From Pseudopithomyces maydicus (lineage: Eukaryota; Ascomycota; Dothideomycetes; Pleosporales; Didymosphaeriaceae): a stretch of DNA of 64,000 nt. The notes under the pieces were generated by a model that had not been told where the DNA came from, made no database searches, and saw only the letters and a list, made by a program, of their open reading frames with translations. The translations under genes and the position numbers were made by a program. Shown in pieces: positions 33,913 through 45,320 of this stretch (position 1 is the stretch's first letter; every line of letters begins with the position of its first letter). The stretch covers positions 1,302,001 to 1,366,000 of the forward strand of contig JANTUC010000011.1 of NCBI GenBank assembly GCA_026873275.1, read 5' to 3'.

Positions 33913-34319
33913 CTAGCAGCGAACTGGACCTCCAATGATCCCTGGTGGTCTTGCCGAACATGGCTAGACCGGAAAAGTTAGTGAACATGTTACGATCACA
34001 TAGAAAGTTGCCATGAAATTTGGATAGAATAAGCACATACTGATCCATCTGATGTACAATTCAACAATCGAGGATCATCAAGGATTCCGTTGTTGCAGCC
34101 GAGATGCGTAAAAGGCGTGTCAGTAGGCGATGTGATCGTGCAAATCCCACGAGGCACGTTATTCGTTGGCGTGCTCGTATGACAAGTCCCGAACAGGGTG
34201 GTGATAGAGCTTACTTGACGGTCCACGAGCTCTGGATCAGGTGCTGCGGTTGGATTAGGGGATGCTGCAGCGCAGATGGGCCCCAAGAGCATGGTCAGTA
34301 ACAATGATGTTGTAAGCAT
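33913..34319 (-). CDS. small secreted cysteine-rich protein
   Basis: Exons 34041-34319 and 33913-33963 with a 77-bp intron (donor GTATGT, branch CACTAAC, acceptor CTAG) give 109 aa. The signal peptide (MLTTSLLLTMLLGPICAAAS) is followed by a short pro-region (PNPTAAPDPELVDRQ) and about six mature cysteines (FGTCHT, GICTIT, LGCNNG, LLNCTS, SPCSAR, VRC at the end), compatible with three disulfides. Small, secreted and Cys-rich, without any recognised domain: an effector or wall-binding candidate. It is convergent with the upstream SDR (112 bp apart). Confidence 0.72.
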
Positions 34320-36068
34320 CTTGTTACTGTAGATGTCTGGTCGTGACTGGTGAGAGGAACTGGAACAAGTCTTGTGCATAGGATCAGAAAGCTATAATGA
34401 CTTCGTCTTGTATCTCTTATACCATATTTTAGCACGTCCATATCCGGTTAGATATTCTGCGCTTGGTCCTGAGGCTTGATGAGTAAAGTCCAGATGGAAC
34501 ACGTGGTCCGTCATCACCATCAGCACCCAACATGTGAGAGATTGATTGTAAGCTCAACCGAATTAAGTGCTTACCGAGTCTGCAAAACGCCGGTTGGATT
34601 CATGAAACCTCCCGGGGAAGTTCATATCAATCATCCACATGCATCTTCAAACATATTCATGATAACTTGATGCGCAAATGTGTAAGAAGGTATGCTTATA
34701 CGATGATACACCGAAAGTAAATAATATTCCTCCTCTTGTTATTAATTGTTAGACCCCATAAAGAAGTAACGTTGGGGGCGCCAGGTACTGTTGCACTCAG
34801 AAAAGTACCTGGGCGGCTCCACACGTGCTATATTAGATTGATACTATGAACAGACTGTGAGATACCCTACTGCGCTCATTACTTGTTCTCAGATAAGTTC
34901 CACGCAACATGCCAAATCCAGAGCATTAGATTGACAGATTTATAATAGAGCCGTGAATTCTTGGCTTTGACACCGTTAGATGACAAGAACTTGAGTAGAT
35001 TCAGGCATTAAATCGAACTGTCCCCAAGTTTCAATCGTTAAAATTAGTAATGAATTATTTAAACAGACGTGTAGCGCTACAGAAACCGGTTTATACGCAT
35101 CTCTGCTGAAAGAAGACTTGAGGAATGCACCGAGCCGGGCGCATGTATACAGAACCTAAAGTACCGCAGAGAATTTGATCGTAAATATAGAGAGAAGCGA
35201 CAAAGGAAATACAAGTGACTGGGTGGCCTGACGCATGTTCTAGACCCCAAGGAGGAGATGAAACTTCGGATAAACGGTAGATGGCATTTGAATAATATAC
35301 CTTCCGCAATAGTGCTGTTCATTTCAGCATGCTGCTGATCGCTTCCTCTTGTTTCCATATCAGATCGAAGCCAAGCCGGATAGCCTACAGGCAGAGAGCA
35401 GTGGACGGGTGGGAACCGCACAACACCAAATACAATGCTTGCTATGTAGACCCAAGAGGGAAACCGCCTGATCAGTCTAGTTCTAGTAAGCCATAAATCC
35501 GCGGAGAAATGTTTCAGGGATCAGGACTTCTCTAGTACAGTGAATCATTGGCCGCACCACGGGCTCGAGCCCAGTAAAGGATAGTACAATTTGTATCGAA
35601 TCATATTTCTCTTTTAAAATATGACCTCGTATTTCTATAGGCAGGTGTATCAACTTGCTTACTTTACTGGACTGAAGCTACATATATACCAACTCTTAAT
35701 GTACCACAAATTATTGATATGAGCTGTATAGATTGACATGCAGATCGGTTTGAAGCAGACCCACAGGCTTCACCAATCATACCTGCGGCATTCCAATACA
35801 CTAGGATTTCAGGATAGCGTTTTGGGAGATCTTCATAGGATACCTTGCCCATGTCTTCGTATAATGCGTATCCCTCGCGTATGCGTATTCCCCTACTCGT
35901 ATCCCCGTTTGCACCGCGGAACACCCAATAATTCTAGCAAAGGATAATCGGAATACTATTACAAGCATCTAGTAGGTATATAAGTACGAAAGTAATACTG
36001 TCTTGAGTTCCACAACGAGATTCTACATTCTCGCAGTCGATTCGCACGGAAATCTCAAGACAACCAAT
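34320..36068. other. long A+T-rich intergenic region
   Basis: 1.7 kb without a supported gene. Sequence is distinctly more A+T-rich than the first 10 kb of the window. Short minus-strand frames around 35077-35421 have no domain. A TATATAAG box lies at 35977-35984. Confidence 0.5.
35977..35984 (+). promoter_or_regulatory. candidate TATA box of the peroxygenase gene
   Basis: TATATAAG about 85 bp upstream of the ATG at 36069, with a short leader after it. Sequence and position are typical of a core promoter. Confidence 0.5.
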
Positions 36069-37018
36069 ATGCAACTCGTCACTCTAGCCTCTGGTCTCGC
36101 ACTTACTGTCGCTATCGTGCCATCTTTAGCTTTTCCGGCTCGATCACAAACAGTGGGAGAATGGAAAGCGCCTGCGGAAGGCGATGGTATGCTGCCTCGG
36201 GACCCCAACACATCAAGATCTAATGTCCGAAACGTAGATCGAGGGCCCTGTCCCATGTTGAACACTCTAGCCAACCATGGGTATCTCCCTCGCAATGGCA
36301 GAGGTATCAGCAAAGATATGGCTATCAAAGTCTTGGATGAGGTCCTCAACTGGGACGAAACCGTGGTGTCCGACCTTTACGATTTCGCTCAACCCACGAA
36401 CCCACAGCCGAACGCAACAACAATCAACCTCAAAGAATTGACGACACACAATATTCTTGAGCATGATGCCAGTTTGAGGTATGTAATCTCCAAGTGCAGC
36501 TTACGGACGTGGCCTGACACTACTCCCTTCTAGCCGCCAAGACAGCCAATTTGGTCCCGCCGACATATTCAACGAGAAAATCTGGAACGAGACGGTCGCA
36601 CACTTCAAGGGCGATGTCATAGACGTAGGCATGGCTGCTAAGGCTCGCACAGCCCGCACCATTGCCGCTGCATCGGCGAACGCTCTTTTCACGTTCCCCC
36701 AGCTTGGCATGAACTTTCAGTATGGCGAGACGGCCGCCTACCAGTTTGTCTTCGGACAGTGGAATCTGGGCGCAGAGGATGTCAAGAGTCAGATTCTGAC
36801 ACCAAAGAAATATATCAACTACTTCTTCAGTACGTCACTTCTTTGTTCTAGGAATGGGAAGCAAATAGCTGACAAGAATTTACTTTCTAGATAATGAGCG
36901 TCTGCCAACGGAACTTGGGTGGAAAAAACCGGCGAACCGATTGATGATGGACACGTTACAGTCGTTTACTATCAGGATGATGGATCTTTCTCAAAAGCAG
37001 ATAGATGGGGAGGCCTAA
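36069..37018 (+). CDS. secreted heme-thiolate peroxidase/unspecific peroxygenase (chloroperoxidase family)
   Basis: Three exons (36069-36478, 36534-36829, 36891-37018) with introns of 55 and 61 bp give 277 aa, matching the short type of the family. A signal peptide (MQLVTLASGLALTVAIVPSLA) is followed by a short pro-region. The heme-binding PCP motif with axial Cys61 is in GPCPMLNTLANHGYLPRNG, the conserved EHD triad is at 131-133 (ILEHDASLSRQD) and the tail reads LPTELGW. The second exon junction recreates the DASLSRQD motif. These enzymes oxyfunctionalise or halogenate substrates with H2O2 outside the cell. The ATG at 36069 was chosen for the signal peptide. Confidence 0.93.
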
Positions 37019-37162
37019 GTCTATTGGACACAAAACCTTGAAATGTTATCAGGTGAATTGATGGCTTTTAAGAGATAGTAGACCTAGATGCACAATCTAA
37101 CAAAAGGCCTAACTTCGACTCAGATTCTTTATTATAATAGATAAAGCTACAACGGGATTGGC

Positions 37163-37178
37163 AAAAAAAAGTCAAAAA
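37163..37178 (-). terminator. RNA polymerase III oligo-T terminator of the 5S gene
   Basis: On the minus strand the 5S 3' end runs into T5, then GAC, then T8. A T4 or longer run right after the mature end is the standard Pol III stop signal. Confidence 0.8.
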
Positions 37179-37296
37179 CATACAACAGCGGGGATTCGCT
37201 AGTGGTCACCCACCTAACTACTAATCCGCCGGTATCCTGCTTATATATGGCTGAGCGGACGGGAAGCCTAGTTCTCAAGATCCTATGGTCGTATGT
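37178..37296 (-). rRNA. 5S ribosomal RNA
   Basis: 119 nt beginning ACATACGACCATAGG and ending GCTGTTGTATGT, the standard fungal 5S ends, which pair over nine positions (helix I, one G-U). The internal control block CCGTCCGCTCAGCC and the region GTGGGTGACCAC are conserved. The helix II strands read ATCTTG and CAGGAT, which pair with each other (one G-U) although they differ from my memory of the common type. It is a solitary copy, as expected for the dispersed 5S genes of filamentous ascomycetes, lying between the peroxygenase and the MDR reductase genes. Confidence 0.9.
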
Positions 37297-37321
37297 GACA
37301 GATCTTGTTTAATTCTACAAT

Positions 37322-37325
37322 TATA
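37322..37325 (-). promoter_or_regulatory. Pol III TATA element at -29 of the 5S gene
   Basis: The sequence TATA occupies exactly positions -29 to -26 upstream of the 5S start, the place where dispersed 5S genes of Neurospora need a TATA element. This suggests the gene is transcribed. Confidence 0.75.
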
Positions 37326-37412
37326 AAGAGAGCACATGTGTCAAAGGAAGAGATTTACAATTCGGAGGTATCAAATAAGCAAGTAGTCTATAAAAGAGAA
37401 AAAAAAACTGCG

Positions 37413-38435
37413 TCACGCCTCCGGATCATCATTAATCTTCACAACCATCGAGCCGATACCAGGAATATTATTCCGCTCCCGATGAGCCTCAGGAATCTGC
37501 TCCAGAGTCCAAACCTTCTTGATTGGCACTCGGATCTTGCCATCTGCCAGCATGCCGTACAAAGCTTGCAGTTCTGGTAAAAAGGTCTTCTGATCTCTAT
37601 CGATGTAGTAGAAGCTTGTAGACTTAGGACAGAAGGGAACCATGCCCTTGGCCACGAGCTTCGCAATATAAGGGTATGGGCTTCTTGTGTCCACTTCGCC
37701 GTTCAAAACGCCCTGATTTCCGCCGTACCCGACTAATTTGCCACCACTAGGGTTGATAATCTGCCAGCTCTCGTCCCAAGATTCGAATCCTAGCGGATCG
37801 TAGCATGCTTCCACGCCACCGATGTCTTTCATCGCTTGGATCCAGTCCTTGTTCCTGTAGCTGAAGGGGGTTACGCCGTCTTTGCGAAGCTCATCGTGCT
37901 TTGATACCGATGCAGTCCCGTAGATCTCAGCACCTTCGTGTTTGCAGAGTGTAAGAAGGGCATAACCGACGGAACCACTCAGACCATGAATAAACACCTT
38001 CTGGCCTTTAGTTACTTGTGTAGTCCGGTACACCATCCCGTAAGCGGTCGTCCAATCAAGGATTATAGCTGCTGCTTGTTTGAGGTCGACACCGCTGGGG
38101 ACTGGTACAAGGTATTTCTCGGGGCAGTTGCACAGCTCGGCGTCGGCGTCGTACACCGTGAGGCAAGCGACCATGTCGCCAACTTTGAATTTGGTACTTT
38201 TAGGTCCGTTGACAAGGACCCGTCCGACTAGATTGTAACCGGGTGTGAGAGGAGCTTTCTTCTGATTTGGGTAGAGTCCTTCTCTCATCAAGAAGTCTCC
38301 ACCTCCCATGCCGGCGTATACAGTCTTGATTTGGACATGGTGGGCTGGCGGTGGCTCGATTTGGGAGTCGACGATCTCGATATGCGATGGGTCGCCGAAA
38401 GATGAGACAAGGGCTTTGCGGATAGGAGTGGACAT
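37413..38435 (-). CDS. medium-chain dehydrogenase/reductase, zinc-independent quinone-reductase-like
   Basis: Single exon, 340 aa. The N-terminal GroES-like part opens MSTPIRKALVSSFGDPSHIEI and has the loop GGGDFLMREGLYP with PLTPGYNLVGRV. The NADPH Rossmann motif is HGLSGSVGYAL (AXXGXXG-like), with the end GIGSMVVKIND. The cysteine ligands of zinc alcohol dehydrogenases are absent (only LCNCPEK), so it belongs to the QOR/trans-enoyl-reductase class. It probably reduces an enone or quinone with NADPH in the cytosol. Substrate unknown. Confidence 0.88.
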   Translation of the reverse strand: MSTPIRKALVSSFGDPSHIEIVDSQIEPPPAHHVQIKTVYAGMGGGDFLMREGLYPNQKKAPLTPGYNLVGRVLVNGPKSTKFKVGDMVACLTVYDADAELCNCPEKYLVPVPSGVDLKQAAAIILDWTTAYGMVYRTTQVTKGQKVFIHGLSGSVGYALLTLCKHEGAEIYGTASVSKHDELRKDGVTPFSYRNKDWIQAMKDIGGVEACYDPLGFESWDESWQIINPSGGKLVGYGGNQGVLNGEVDTRSPYPYIAKLVAKGMVPFCPKSTSFYYIDRDQKTFLPELQALYGMLADGKIRVPIKKVWTLEQIPEAHRERNNIPGIGSMVVKINDDPEA

Positions 38436-40275
38436 GTTGTAGAGGTATTCTCAACGGTGGAAGGTGCTGAAGGTTTCGTGTTGGTAGTGTTTGGGAAGGT
38501 GGTATGGTAATACGATAAAGGAAAACGACATCAAACCCGTTATACTTATACATTTAGACATCGGTGAATCAAACTCAGCTTCTCTCTACAGCCACATTCG
38601 CGGTGACATACTGTGTGGTTAGCTCATCGCTGATCTGCACATGGCGCAACGTTTGTGGCGCGCGTACACGATTGCCTTTTCCTAAATCTGCGTGTAAGAC
38701 CGTCCGACGGCAACATCACGAGCCAGATAGCATAAGGTTGTTAGAAGAAGAGTCGGGCGAACGATCTGACCGGATCGGAGGAAAGTTCGTTTAGGAGGAT
38801 GACCTTACCCGTTTTGGGATAGCGGGAATGGCCCGCACGTAAAGCCATGCTAACGGCCGTAACATTTTCAGCACAACCATCATATTGAGGTGCTAACAAA
38901 GAACTCAGCGATGATCTCGCTCAATGACATAGACTATGCTTACTAGAGAGGCGTAGTTGCTGACGGTTGTTTTGCGTAGTCCACGCCTTATAATCCCGCT
39001 TAGAAGCTGGCTAGATGATGAATACCCACAGTTTTACTAACATCAAGGCCAATGTACAAGTCAGATTTGGAATAATTGGTAAGATTATGGATGTTGTTAT
39101 TTGATTGAATGCTCAAGCAAAGCTCCGACTCAGAGAAAAATAGTGAAGTGCGAAACTATGGCATATATAGGGATCAGAAACCATGGCACATGGTCTTCAT
39201 GTATGTCACCATCTTCTCTCTTTCCAAGTAATCTTTTAATCTCAGCCATCCTACAAATCCTTTTCAAAATAGATCGCATGCGCAATCTCAATTCGAAACT
39301 ATAACGCATATTCGAAGAACACCATACATTGTTCTGGTCCCAAAGTACGATGACGTCGCCGCTTCCATGGACCTAGACCTCCTGGAAATTTCGTGATATA
39401 TTTAATAAAAGGCAGTGGAATGCTCATGATGATAGTTTAGCATATTCCAGACCCATTTGCCCACGAATAGGAGGTTGCTAAATGCGGTTTCATGGCACTG
39501 TAGGGAACCCTTGCGCATCGCAAACCACCTTCATATATTCTGCGCCCCCACTACCATATATATAGGTCCTCAGTGCACGGCGCAATTTGGTGGTAATTCT
39601 TGCTGTATGATTCATGATCCATCGACATGTGGTTAGATCGGAGATAAATATGGAACATGAAACATCTAACGAAGACATTCAGACCGCTTGCTGATCGCCA
39701 TTTCTGAAAGGCATTTTTGAACTACTGTCGTCATCGCCCACCTTGCTCGAATTTGTGATCTCTAGCAGCCTTTCCTAACTTCTAGGCCCGCAACTTCGAC
39801 CGTACACAACAACATGTTGTGGCGCAGAACCCACTGAGCCTATTCTGGAAACGAGTGCGTCGACCAATGATAGAGAACTTCGGCGGCCCCACCCACCTCG
39901 TGTTTGTAGATCTTGTCAGCACCGGCGTTCAATTTCAACCAATGGGAACCCGCAGTACTGGCTTGAGCATGGTGCATACGAGGCGAAGAAGCTTAAGACC
40001 GTGGCAGTGCTTATTCGCTTTCTAGAGCCCCCACCGTCGACGATACAGAAGGCCGCGAGTACGTGCAGCACCGCCAATTTGGGGATGGAGAGCGAGAGGG
40101 ATTTATATATGGGGCTTTTCCCAATTGACAAAGCTTCTTCTATCTATACATCTTTTTATTTTTGACTGCAACCCACAGTTGTCCGCGGCTTTGAAGTTTT
40201 GGTTGGCAGCAGAATACATTCGACCACCTGAAGGACAACAGCTGTTACAAATAATTAGCCAGACACAGAACGACG
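38436..40275. other. long intergenic region
   Basis: 1.8 kb without a supported gene. It includes a candidate TATA sequence (TTATATATGG, about 40103-40112) near 165 bp before the ATG at 40276. Other open frames are short and domain-free. Confidence 0.45.
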
Positions 40276-42037
40276 ATGTCAAGACTTATCGGGAAAGCTG
40301 TTCAAGGTTTATCTGCCGGCATAGGCCTCGCTAGTGAAAAATACCAAGATCACAAAGAACGCAAGGCGACGCTAGCAGAACAGGAACAATCAGGTCGAGC
40401 TACAGGGTACAACACACAAGAGCAGGCCCCTAGAAGAGATGACGATTCCGACAAAGATGAGGCAATCGCCGACGATGAGCGAATATGGGCGCTAGATGAG
40501 GCTGCTGGTCCTCCTCCAGCGTACGAGACCACTTCGACAAGCCCCGATAATGTCGTTGTAGAACTCGCAAACAACGTCGCGGTAACAAGGGAGAGAATTT
40601 TGCATGAGCATGGAGGAGAAATTTCGCGACTCGCGCATCCAGTCGTCATACCACAAAAACGCCCGGGTTCCAAAGCAAGAGGGTGGACGCGCGCTTATGC
40701 CCCGGACCTGGAGCCTCTCGGAATTAACCAGGATGACTTCATGAAATTTTTACAGGGCTGGGACGATGTCACGAAAGGATTTAAGTGGTTCAAGACAGTT
40801 TCTTTGGCATCTGGTCTGGTCGGCATGGCTTTCCCAGGACCTGTTATGATGGCCGTTACGACCGCTGTGTCATTGGCAGCCGAGTATGTGTATTATCCTG
40901 GCTGAACTAAGTGCTTTTACTAACAAAGGTTTGAACAGAGTCGGCCAGGAAATGCAGGACAGATATAAAACCAACTCTTTCCTCGATAACATGAATAGGG
41001 AAGTCTTCATGCCCGCAGGTCTTTATGCCATGGTCATCCTCTGCAAACAAGATGCAAGCGTCACTGGCGGTCTCCAACTGAGTGTCGACACCGTAAACCT
41101 CGAAAACGCTAAGGCTATCTCGAAATACGGTCTCCCCGGCAGTGAGGATATGCCACCTCCATCCACGTCTACCAAGTTTACACGCTCCATTCGTTCGGCT
41201 TCCGGAAAGGCCAACGTAGACGAAATGCCGTTAGAGATCGCACCCTTGATCTATCCCGGCCTCGACGATATGGTGAAACGACCAGAGCTCAACCGGGATG
41301 AAAGCTTCAAGCAGCGCATGATGCGGAACAAGGATTTCGTATCCGATTACTTCGATCGCCGCGCGAAAGCCGATTTCGCAGGAAACAATCCCAATGCAGC
41401 GCTCACGAAGGCTTCTGGAGAAATGCCAGAATTCAACAGTCGCTTTGCAGATCCAAACAATGCTTGCAATAACGGCCACCTTATTTCATTGGTGACAGGA
41501 GGAAAGGTCGTGGTTGAAGGCAGGGGCCTGCTTGGTCGCCGTGGTGGAGGCGTTTCCGGTGGAGGTCGTCAACGCGGAGGTCTACTCGGCGCTGCACTCA
41601 GAGGCGGACAACAAGAAAGTGGTGTAATCGGCTCAAGAGACAGAAGTAGCGATGGTGGCTATTCTGGTGCACAAAGAGGACTTCTCGGTGCTCGACAAGG
41701 TGGACGCGCACCAGGGTACGGCTATGAAGCTGCGGATCGTACACGGGGAAGAGGCCGTGGTGGTCTGCTTCAGGATCGCCGACAGGCCCAGGAATCGCAA
41801 TTCCGAAAAGTTGGCGAAGATGGAAAACTTCTGCCGAGGGAGAAGCAACCTGAGCGCCAGGCGCGAGGGCCGATAGGGTATGCCATGAAGGGTGTGAAGA
41901 AGGTCATGAAGCCGGATGTGATGTACCTTACGATCGTTAATCTACCCACGACGGAAGAGATGGAGATGGCAAGAGAGGCCCTGGGAATGGATAGAAGAGG
42001 ATGGCAAGATATGATTGAGGGACTGAGAAGGCGATGA
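40276..42037 (+). CDS. conserved hypothetical protein with RG-rich segment, 568 aa
   Basis: Exons 40276-40883 and 40939-42037 around a 55-bp intron (donor GTATGT, branch TACTAAC). The acceptor AACAG was chosen because it restores the frame. It opens MSRLIGKAVQGLSAGIGLASEKYQDH, contains a PPAY motif (GPPPAYET, a candidate WW-domain ligand) near residue 76, a small hydrophobic segment (WFKTVSLASGLVGMAFPGPVMMAVT), and a distal Gly/Arg-rich stretch with RGG repeats (residues roughly 400-510, for example LLGRRGGGVSGGGRQRGG) that is probably disordered and may bind RNA or be arginine-methylated. Conserved-looking blocks flank it (LDNMNREVFMPAGLYAMVIL; MYLTIVNLPTTEEM). No enzyme family recognised. 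Confidence 0.8.
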
Positions 42038-43643
42038 TTATCTTGATAAAATTTGGATGCGAAAAGCAGCACAGTTTGTAGTAGGAAGGTGTCTAATCAA
42101 TACTGAAGGCTTACGCATGCTCTTGAAATCACTCCAAAAATCCAAATCACAAAGACATGTCGTACTGCTCCAAATCATAATGATCCTGAATTTAACGTTC
42201 AACCGTTCTTGAATTGACTCCGAATTCCATCTAGACCTTTTGATTTGTCTAAATCAAGGAGAGAATCGCCTACTACTCTGCTTTCTAAATAGTGCGCCAT
42301 GTCCCAAAACACAATCATGATTCGGTTCGCCAGGCTTCTGTAGACATTGCATTTAGCTGCTTTCTGATATATTAGAAATGCTAAAAGGTTCTGTTAATGG
42401 TATCACGTAATAGTAAATGTAAGTTATAGAAGCGTTTGTGCGAGTAAAGTTTATATTAATCAAACATTCAGGTGGTGATGAATAGCAAGATGGCCATCTA
42501 GAACATAAATACAAATATCTTCTAATTAATGTCGCAAGGACCTGTGTAGGTCATGCCAACTCCAGCTTAAGGTACACAAGATTCAACGAATGAAACAATA
42601 ATAAGCACTAGAACAATATACCAAATACAAGAGAGTGAATGTAATTAACAAATTAATACAAATCGTTAAGGTGTGTTTTCTTTTTTTCAAAGGTTTTATG
42701 CTAGCTTAAGGGGTCTATCAAGCTGCATAAGATCTAGGATCTATCTACTCAATTGTTTTGTACATTCTAGGAGGAGCACTCACTATATATTGTCGAGACG
42801 ACAAATATCATTTCAAATGCTTTGTGTAATGGTAAAAAGCTGTCGAGTTAACACGACGGCGTAAAATATAGTTGGAAAAAAGAGTGTTTCCCCACTGGAT
42901 AGCGGAAAAATGTGGCATATGAAGTTTTTTCACATAATGATTTGAAATTCACTACAATACATGTTGAGCATGAACATACGGCTTACGACTACTTCTCTGA
43001 AGTCCTTCCATCTGTGCCTCGTGCATCATCTGGTGTGTGCATTATCTGGCGCACCTCTCTTCATGAATACATGGTGTTTTGCTTGCCATCTGGCTACAGT
43101 CGGAAGATCACAGCGTATTAGTTTGCAAAAAGAAGCAGCAGAGTAGCTGGTCAGAAAAAAAATACCCCAGTAGATCTTTTGAGGCATTAACGGAAACACT
43201 CTTCTGAAAGTCTTCTCTTTCCTGCCAGTACTTTAATGGTATTTGTGATCTGGCCTGCGGTTCAATTGGACTTACGATTCAAAATACCTTTTAATGTCTA
43301 TTATTACTGCAACCGTATGAAACACTGCGCTAACTTATGTCACAGTCAATGGTGTAATCGAACAATGTTGATAACTTGAGGATTGTTATATGATCTCAAT
43401 AAATGAAACTGCTCTGAAGAGTTTACTTCTCGTCAACAAGCTGACAAATATTGTTCAATGCCCATTTTCTGTAGACTTCAGTAAACCTAAGACATTCTAT
43501 TTAGACACCCATTTCGTTTCTGATGAAAGTCACTGGAGTGATGAGTTTCCCCTAGGACCTTTCCACGGAAATTATCACGCCAGGTCATTCGTATTGACAG
43601 GGAAGAATTGCGGGTCTCTTTAGTAGTGTAACACTATCATTGA
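42038..43643. other. A+T-rich intergenic region
   Basis: 1.6 kb of strongly A+T-rich DNA without a supported gene. Confidence 0.5.
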
Positions 43644-44591
43644 TTATTGTTCACTATCTGACGCAACTGCGTTTGCTAGTGCTTCACATGTGGAAACAAA
43701 GCCCCAGTTTCTACAACAATTGTACTCAGCACTTAACTGTGAATACCGGGGGCTGTCTGTAGCACATCCATCTCTAAGTAGTACTGTATCATATCCTGCA
43801 GCATGCGCATCCTGTAACGTCCCCATCACGCACTGGTCTGTATTCATCCCAGTGAATAAGAGTGTTTGGATTTTTTCTTCTGTAAGAGCTTGGTGACATG
43901 GAGAATTTGGGTCATACAGTCCAGAGTTCCTATTTTTGTAGACGAGAATATCCCGTCGAGGCGCGCTTTGGCCATCATGAAACGCAGTCAACAGCGGGCC
44001 ATGCGGCGCGGTGTTCCACGTATCTCTCATAAGAGCACGGCCAGCTGCAATTCTTGTACCATCGTCGCACATAATCTCCCCAAGATCCTGGCCCACACGT
44101 GTAACCCTTCGACTTTCCCGACACTGAGTGAAACCTGTAGAGTCGCTACGAGTCGACAAACCGTAGTCTGCCATCGCACTGTTTGCTTTCCAATCAAATA
44201 CTCGCAGAGCGCTGGGAGGCATGGATGTTAAATCTTCTTCTGTCAAACCCCACTGCAGCCAGATGATTTGCATTCCAGCCTTGCGTGCGGCAGGTATCGC
44301 ATGCTTTAATATAGAATTCTCCGCTTCAAACATCTCAGGTACAGCGATGTTACTCTGAAGCTCTTTAGCCATAGAATAATTTTGCATATCAATGATCAAG
44401 AGAGCCGTTTTCACAGGATCAATCAAGATGTTACTGATTTCGCATTCCAACAAAAGTGGCCTATGCGTTTGCGTTACTAACTCTCCGGCTAGGTGCGTGT
44501 TTGTTGAGCGTGTTAAGTCCCAAACGCCGTTTGTTGTCCATATCCAATAATTTTCGGACGAGCCAACAGTGATTGCTTCGGAATCCGGCAT
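43644..44591 (-). CDS. isochorismatase-like cysteine hydrolase
   Basis: Single exon, 315 aa. The alpha/beta hydrolase fold of the family shows its catalytic triad: Asp68 in LLIIDMQNYS, Lys219 in DILVYKNRNSGLYD, and the nucleophile Cys254 in GMNTDQCVMGTL. It is longer than typical members (about 200 aa) through an N-terminal extension of about 60 residues and inserts after SMPPSALRVF. Members hydrolyse C-N or vinyl-ether bonds of small amides, ureides or isochorismate. It stands divergent from an amidase, a combination suggesting consecutive amide hydrolysis. No signal peptide. Confidence 0.9.
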   Translation of the reverse strand: MPDSEAITVGSSENYWIWTTNGVWDLTRSTNTHLAGELVTQTHRPLLLECEISNILIDPVKTALLIIDMQNYSMAKELQSNIAVPEMFEAENSILKHAIPAARKAGMQIIWLQWGLTEEDLTSMPPSALRVFDWKANSAMADYGLSTRSDSTGFTQCRESRRVTRVGQDLGEIMCDDGTRIAAGRALMRDTWNTAPHGPLLTAFHDGQSAPRRDILVYKNRNSGLYDPNSPCHQALTEEKIQTLLFTGMNTDQCVMGTLQDAHAAGYDTVLLRDGCATDSPRYSQLSAEYNCCRNWGFVSTCEALANAVASDSEQ

Positions 44592-45320
44592 GTCTGACAG
44601 AGCGTGTTTCTACTAGAGTGTATGTCAGTGTGACTGCTTCATGTTCTTCTCATATAGAAAACTAACTTTGTGCCACTTGTAGGATGTCTGATAATATTTC
44701 TGTCCTAATATTTCTTCAAAGAAAAATGTGGTGCACTTCCAGAGCCAGGCTGAAATCGCTAATCTTGGTTGCCGTGGGTAACTGATCAATCACACTGAAT
44801 CACAGCTCTCCGGAGAGTCTCTTACCGTAGTGCACTCGTAATTAAGGCGTTTTGGTTGATAATAATACAATACCAATACATATCTCCGAGCGTGGGACAT
44901 GCGCATGGATACGTTTATCAGCTGTGGTTTCACCGGTACTGCTCGACCAATCAAATGCACCCTCGGTCCGTACAATCCTCTCAACGGGCCGTGAGCGATT
45001 CGGAAGCTGAGCTTTGCTATCATCCCTCTCGCTTAGCCAACCATGAAATAAGAGCCTTAATCTTTCAGGGTTTAGGCGGTCCCCACATGGCTGCAGCTCT
45101 AGCTCGTCCTCCGCTTCAATCCTAGATTCTGTGAATTCACGTGTCGGCACAGTCGAGAGCTTTTCTACTAATATCCGAGGTACTTTGCAGTTCCTTCTAT
45201 GCGAAGTGCAATCTTCTATGACTTGGCTGTTGCAGAGACCTCCACATGGTGCCATTTTCTACTGCTCGGCCAGCATTGATAGCTTCATCACTGTCAATAG
45301 GCAATCAATTGCAAGCAATC
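44592..45320. promoter_or_regulatory. shared divergent promoter of the isochorismatase-like and amidase genes
   Basis: 729 bp between two divergent start codons. Several short frames occur without domains. No specific operator can be assigned. Confidence 0.45.

Noticed and set aside
35545..35585. A GGGCTCGAGCCC palindrome thought to be a tRNA T-arm
   Set aside because: No acceptor stem, anticodon arm or B-box consensus could be placed around it.
34320..45320. A+T-rich islands considered as RIP-mutated transposons
   Set aside because: I could find no terminal repeats, reverse-transcriptase or transposase remnants. A dinucleotide (TpA/ApT) RIP index over windows would decide it.
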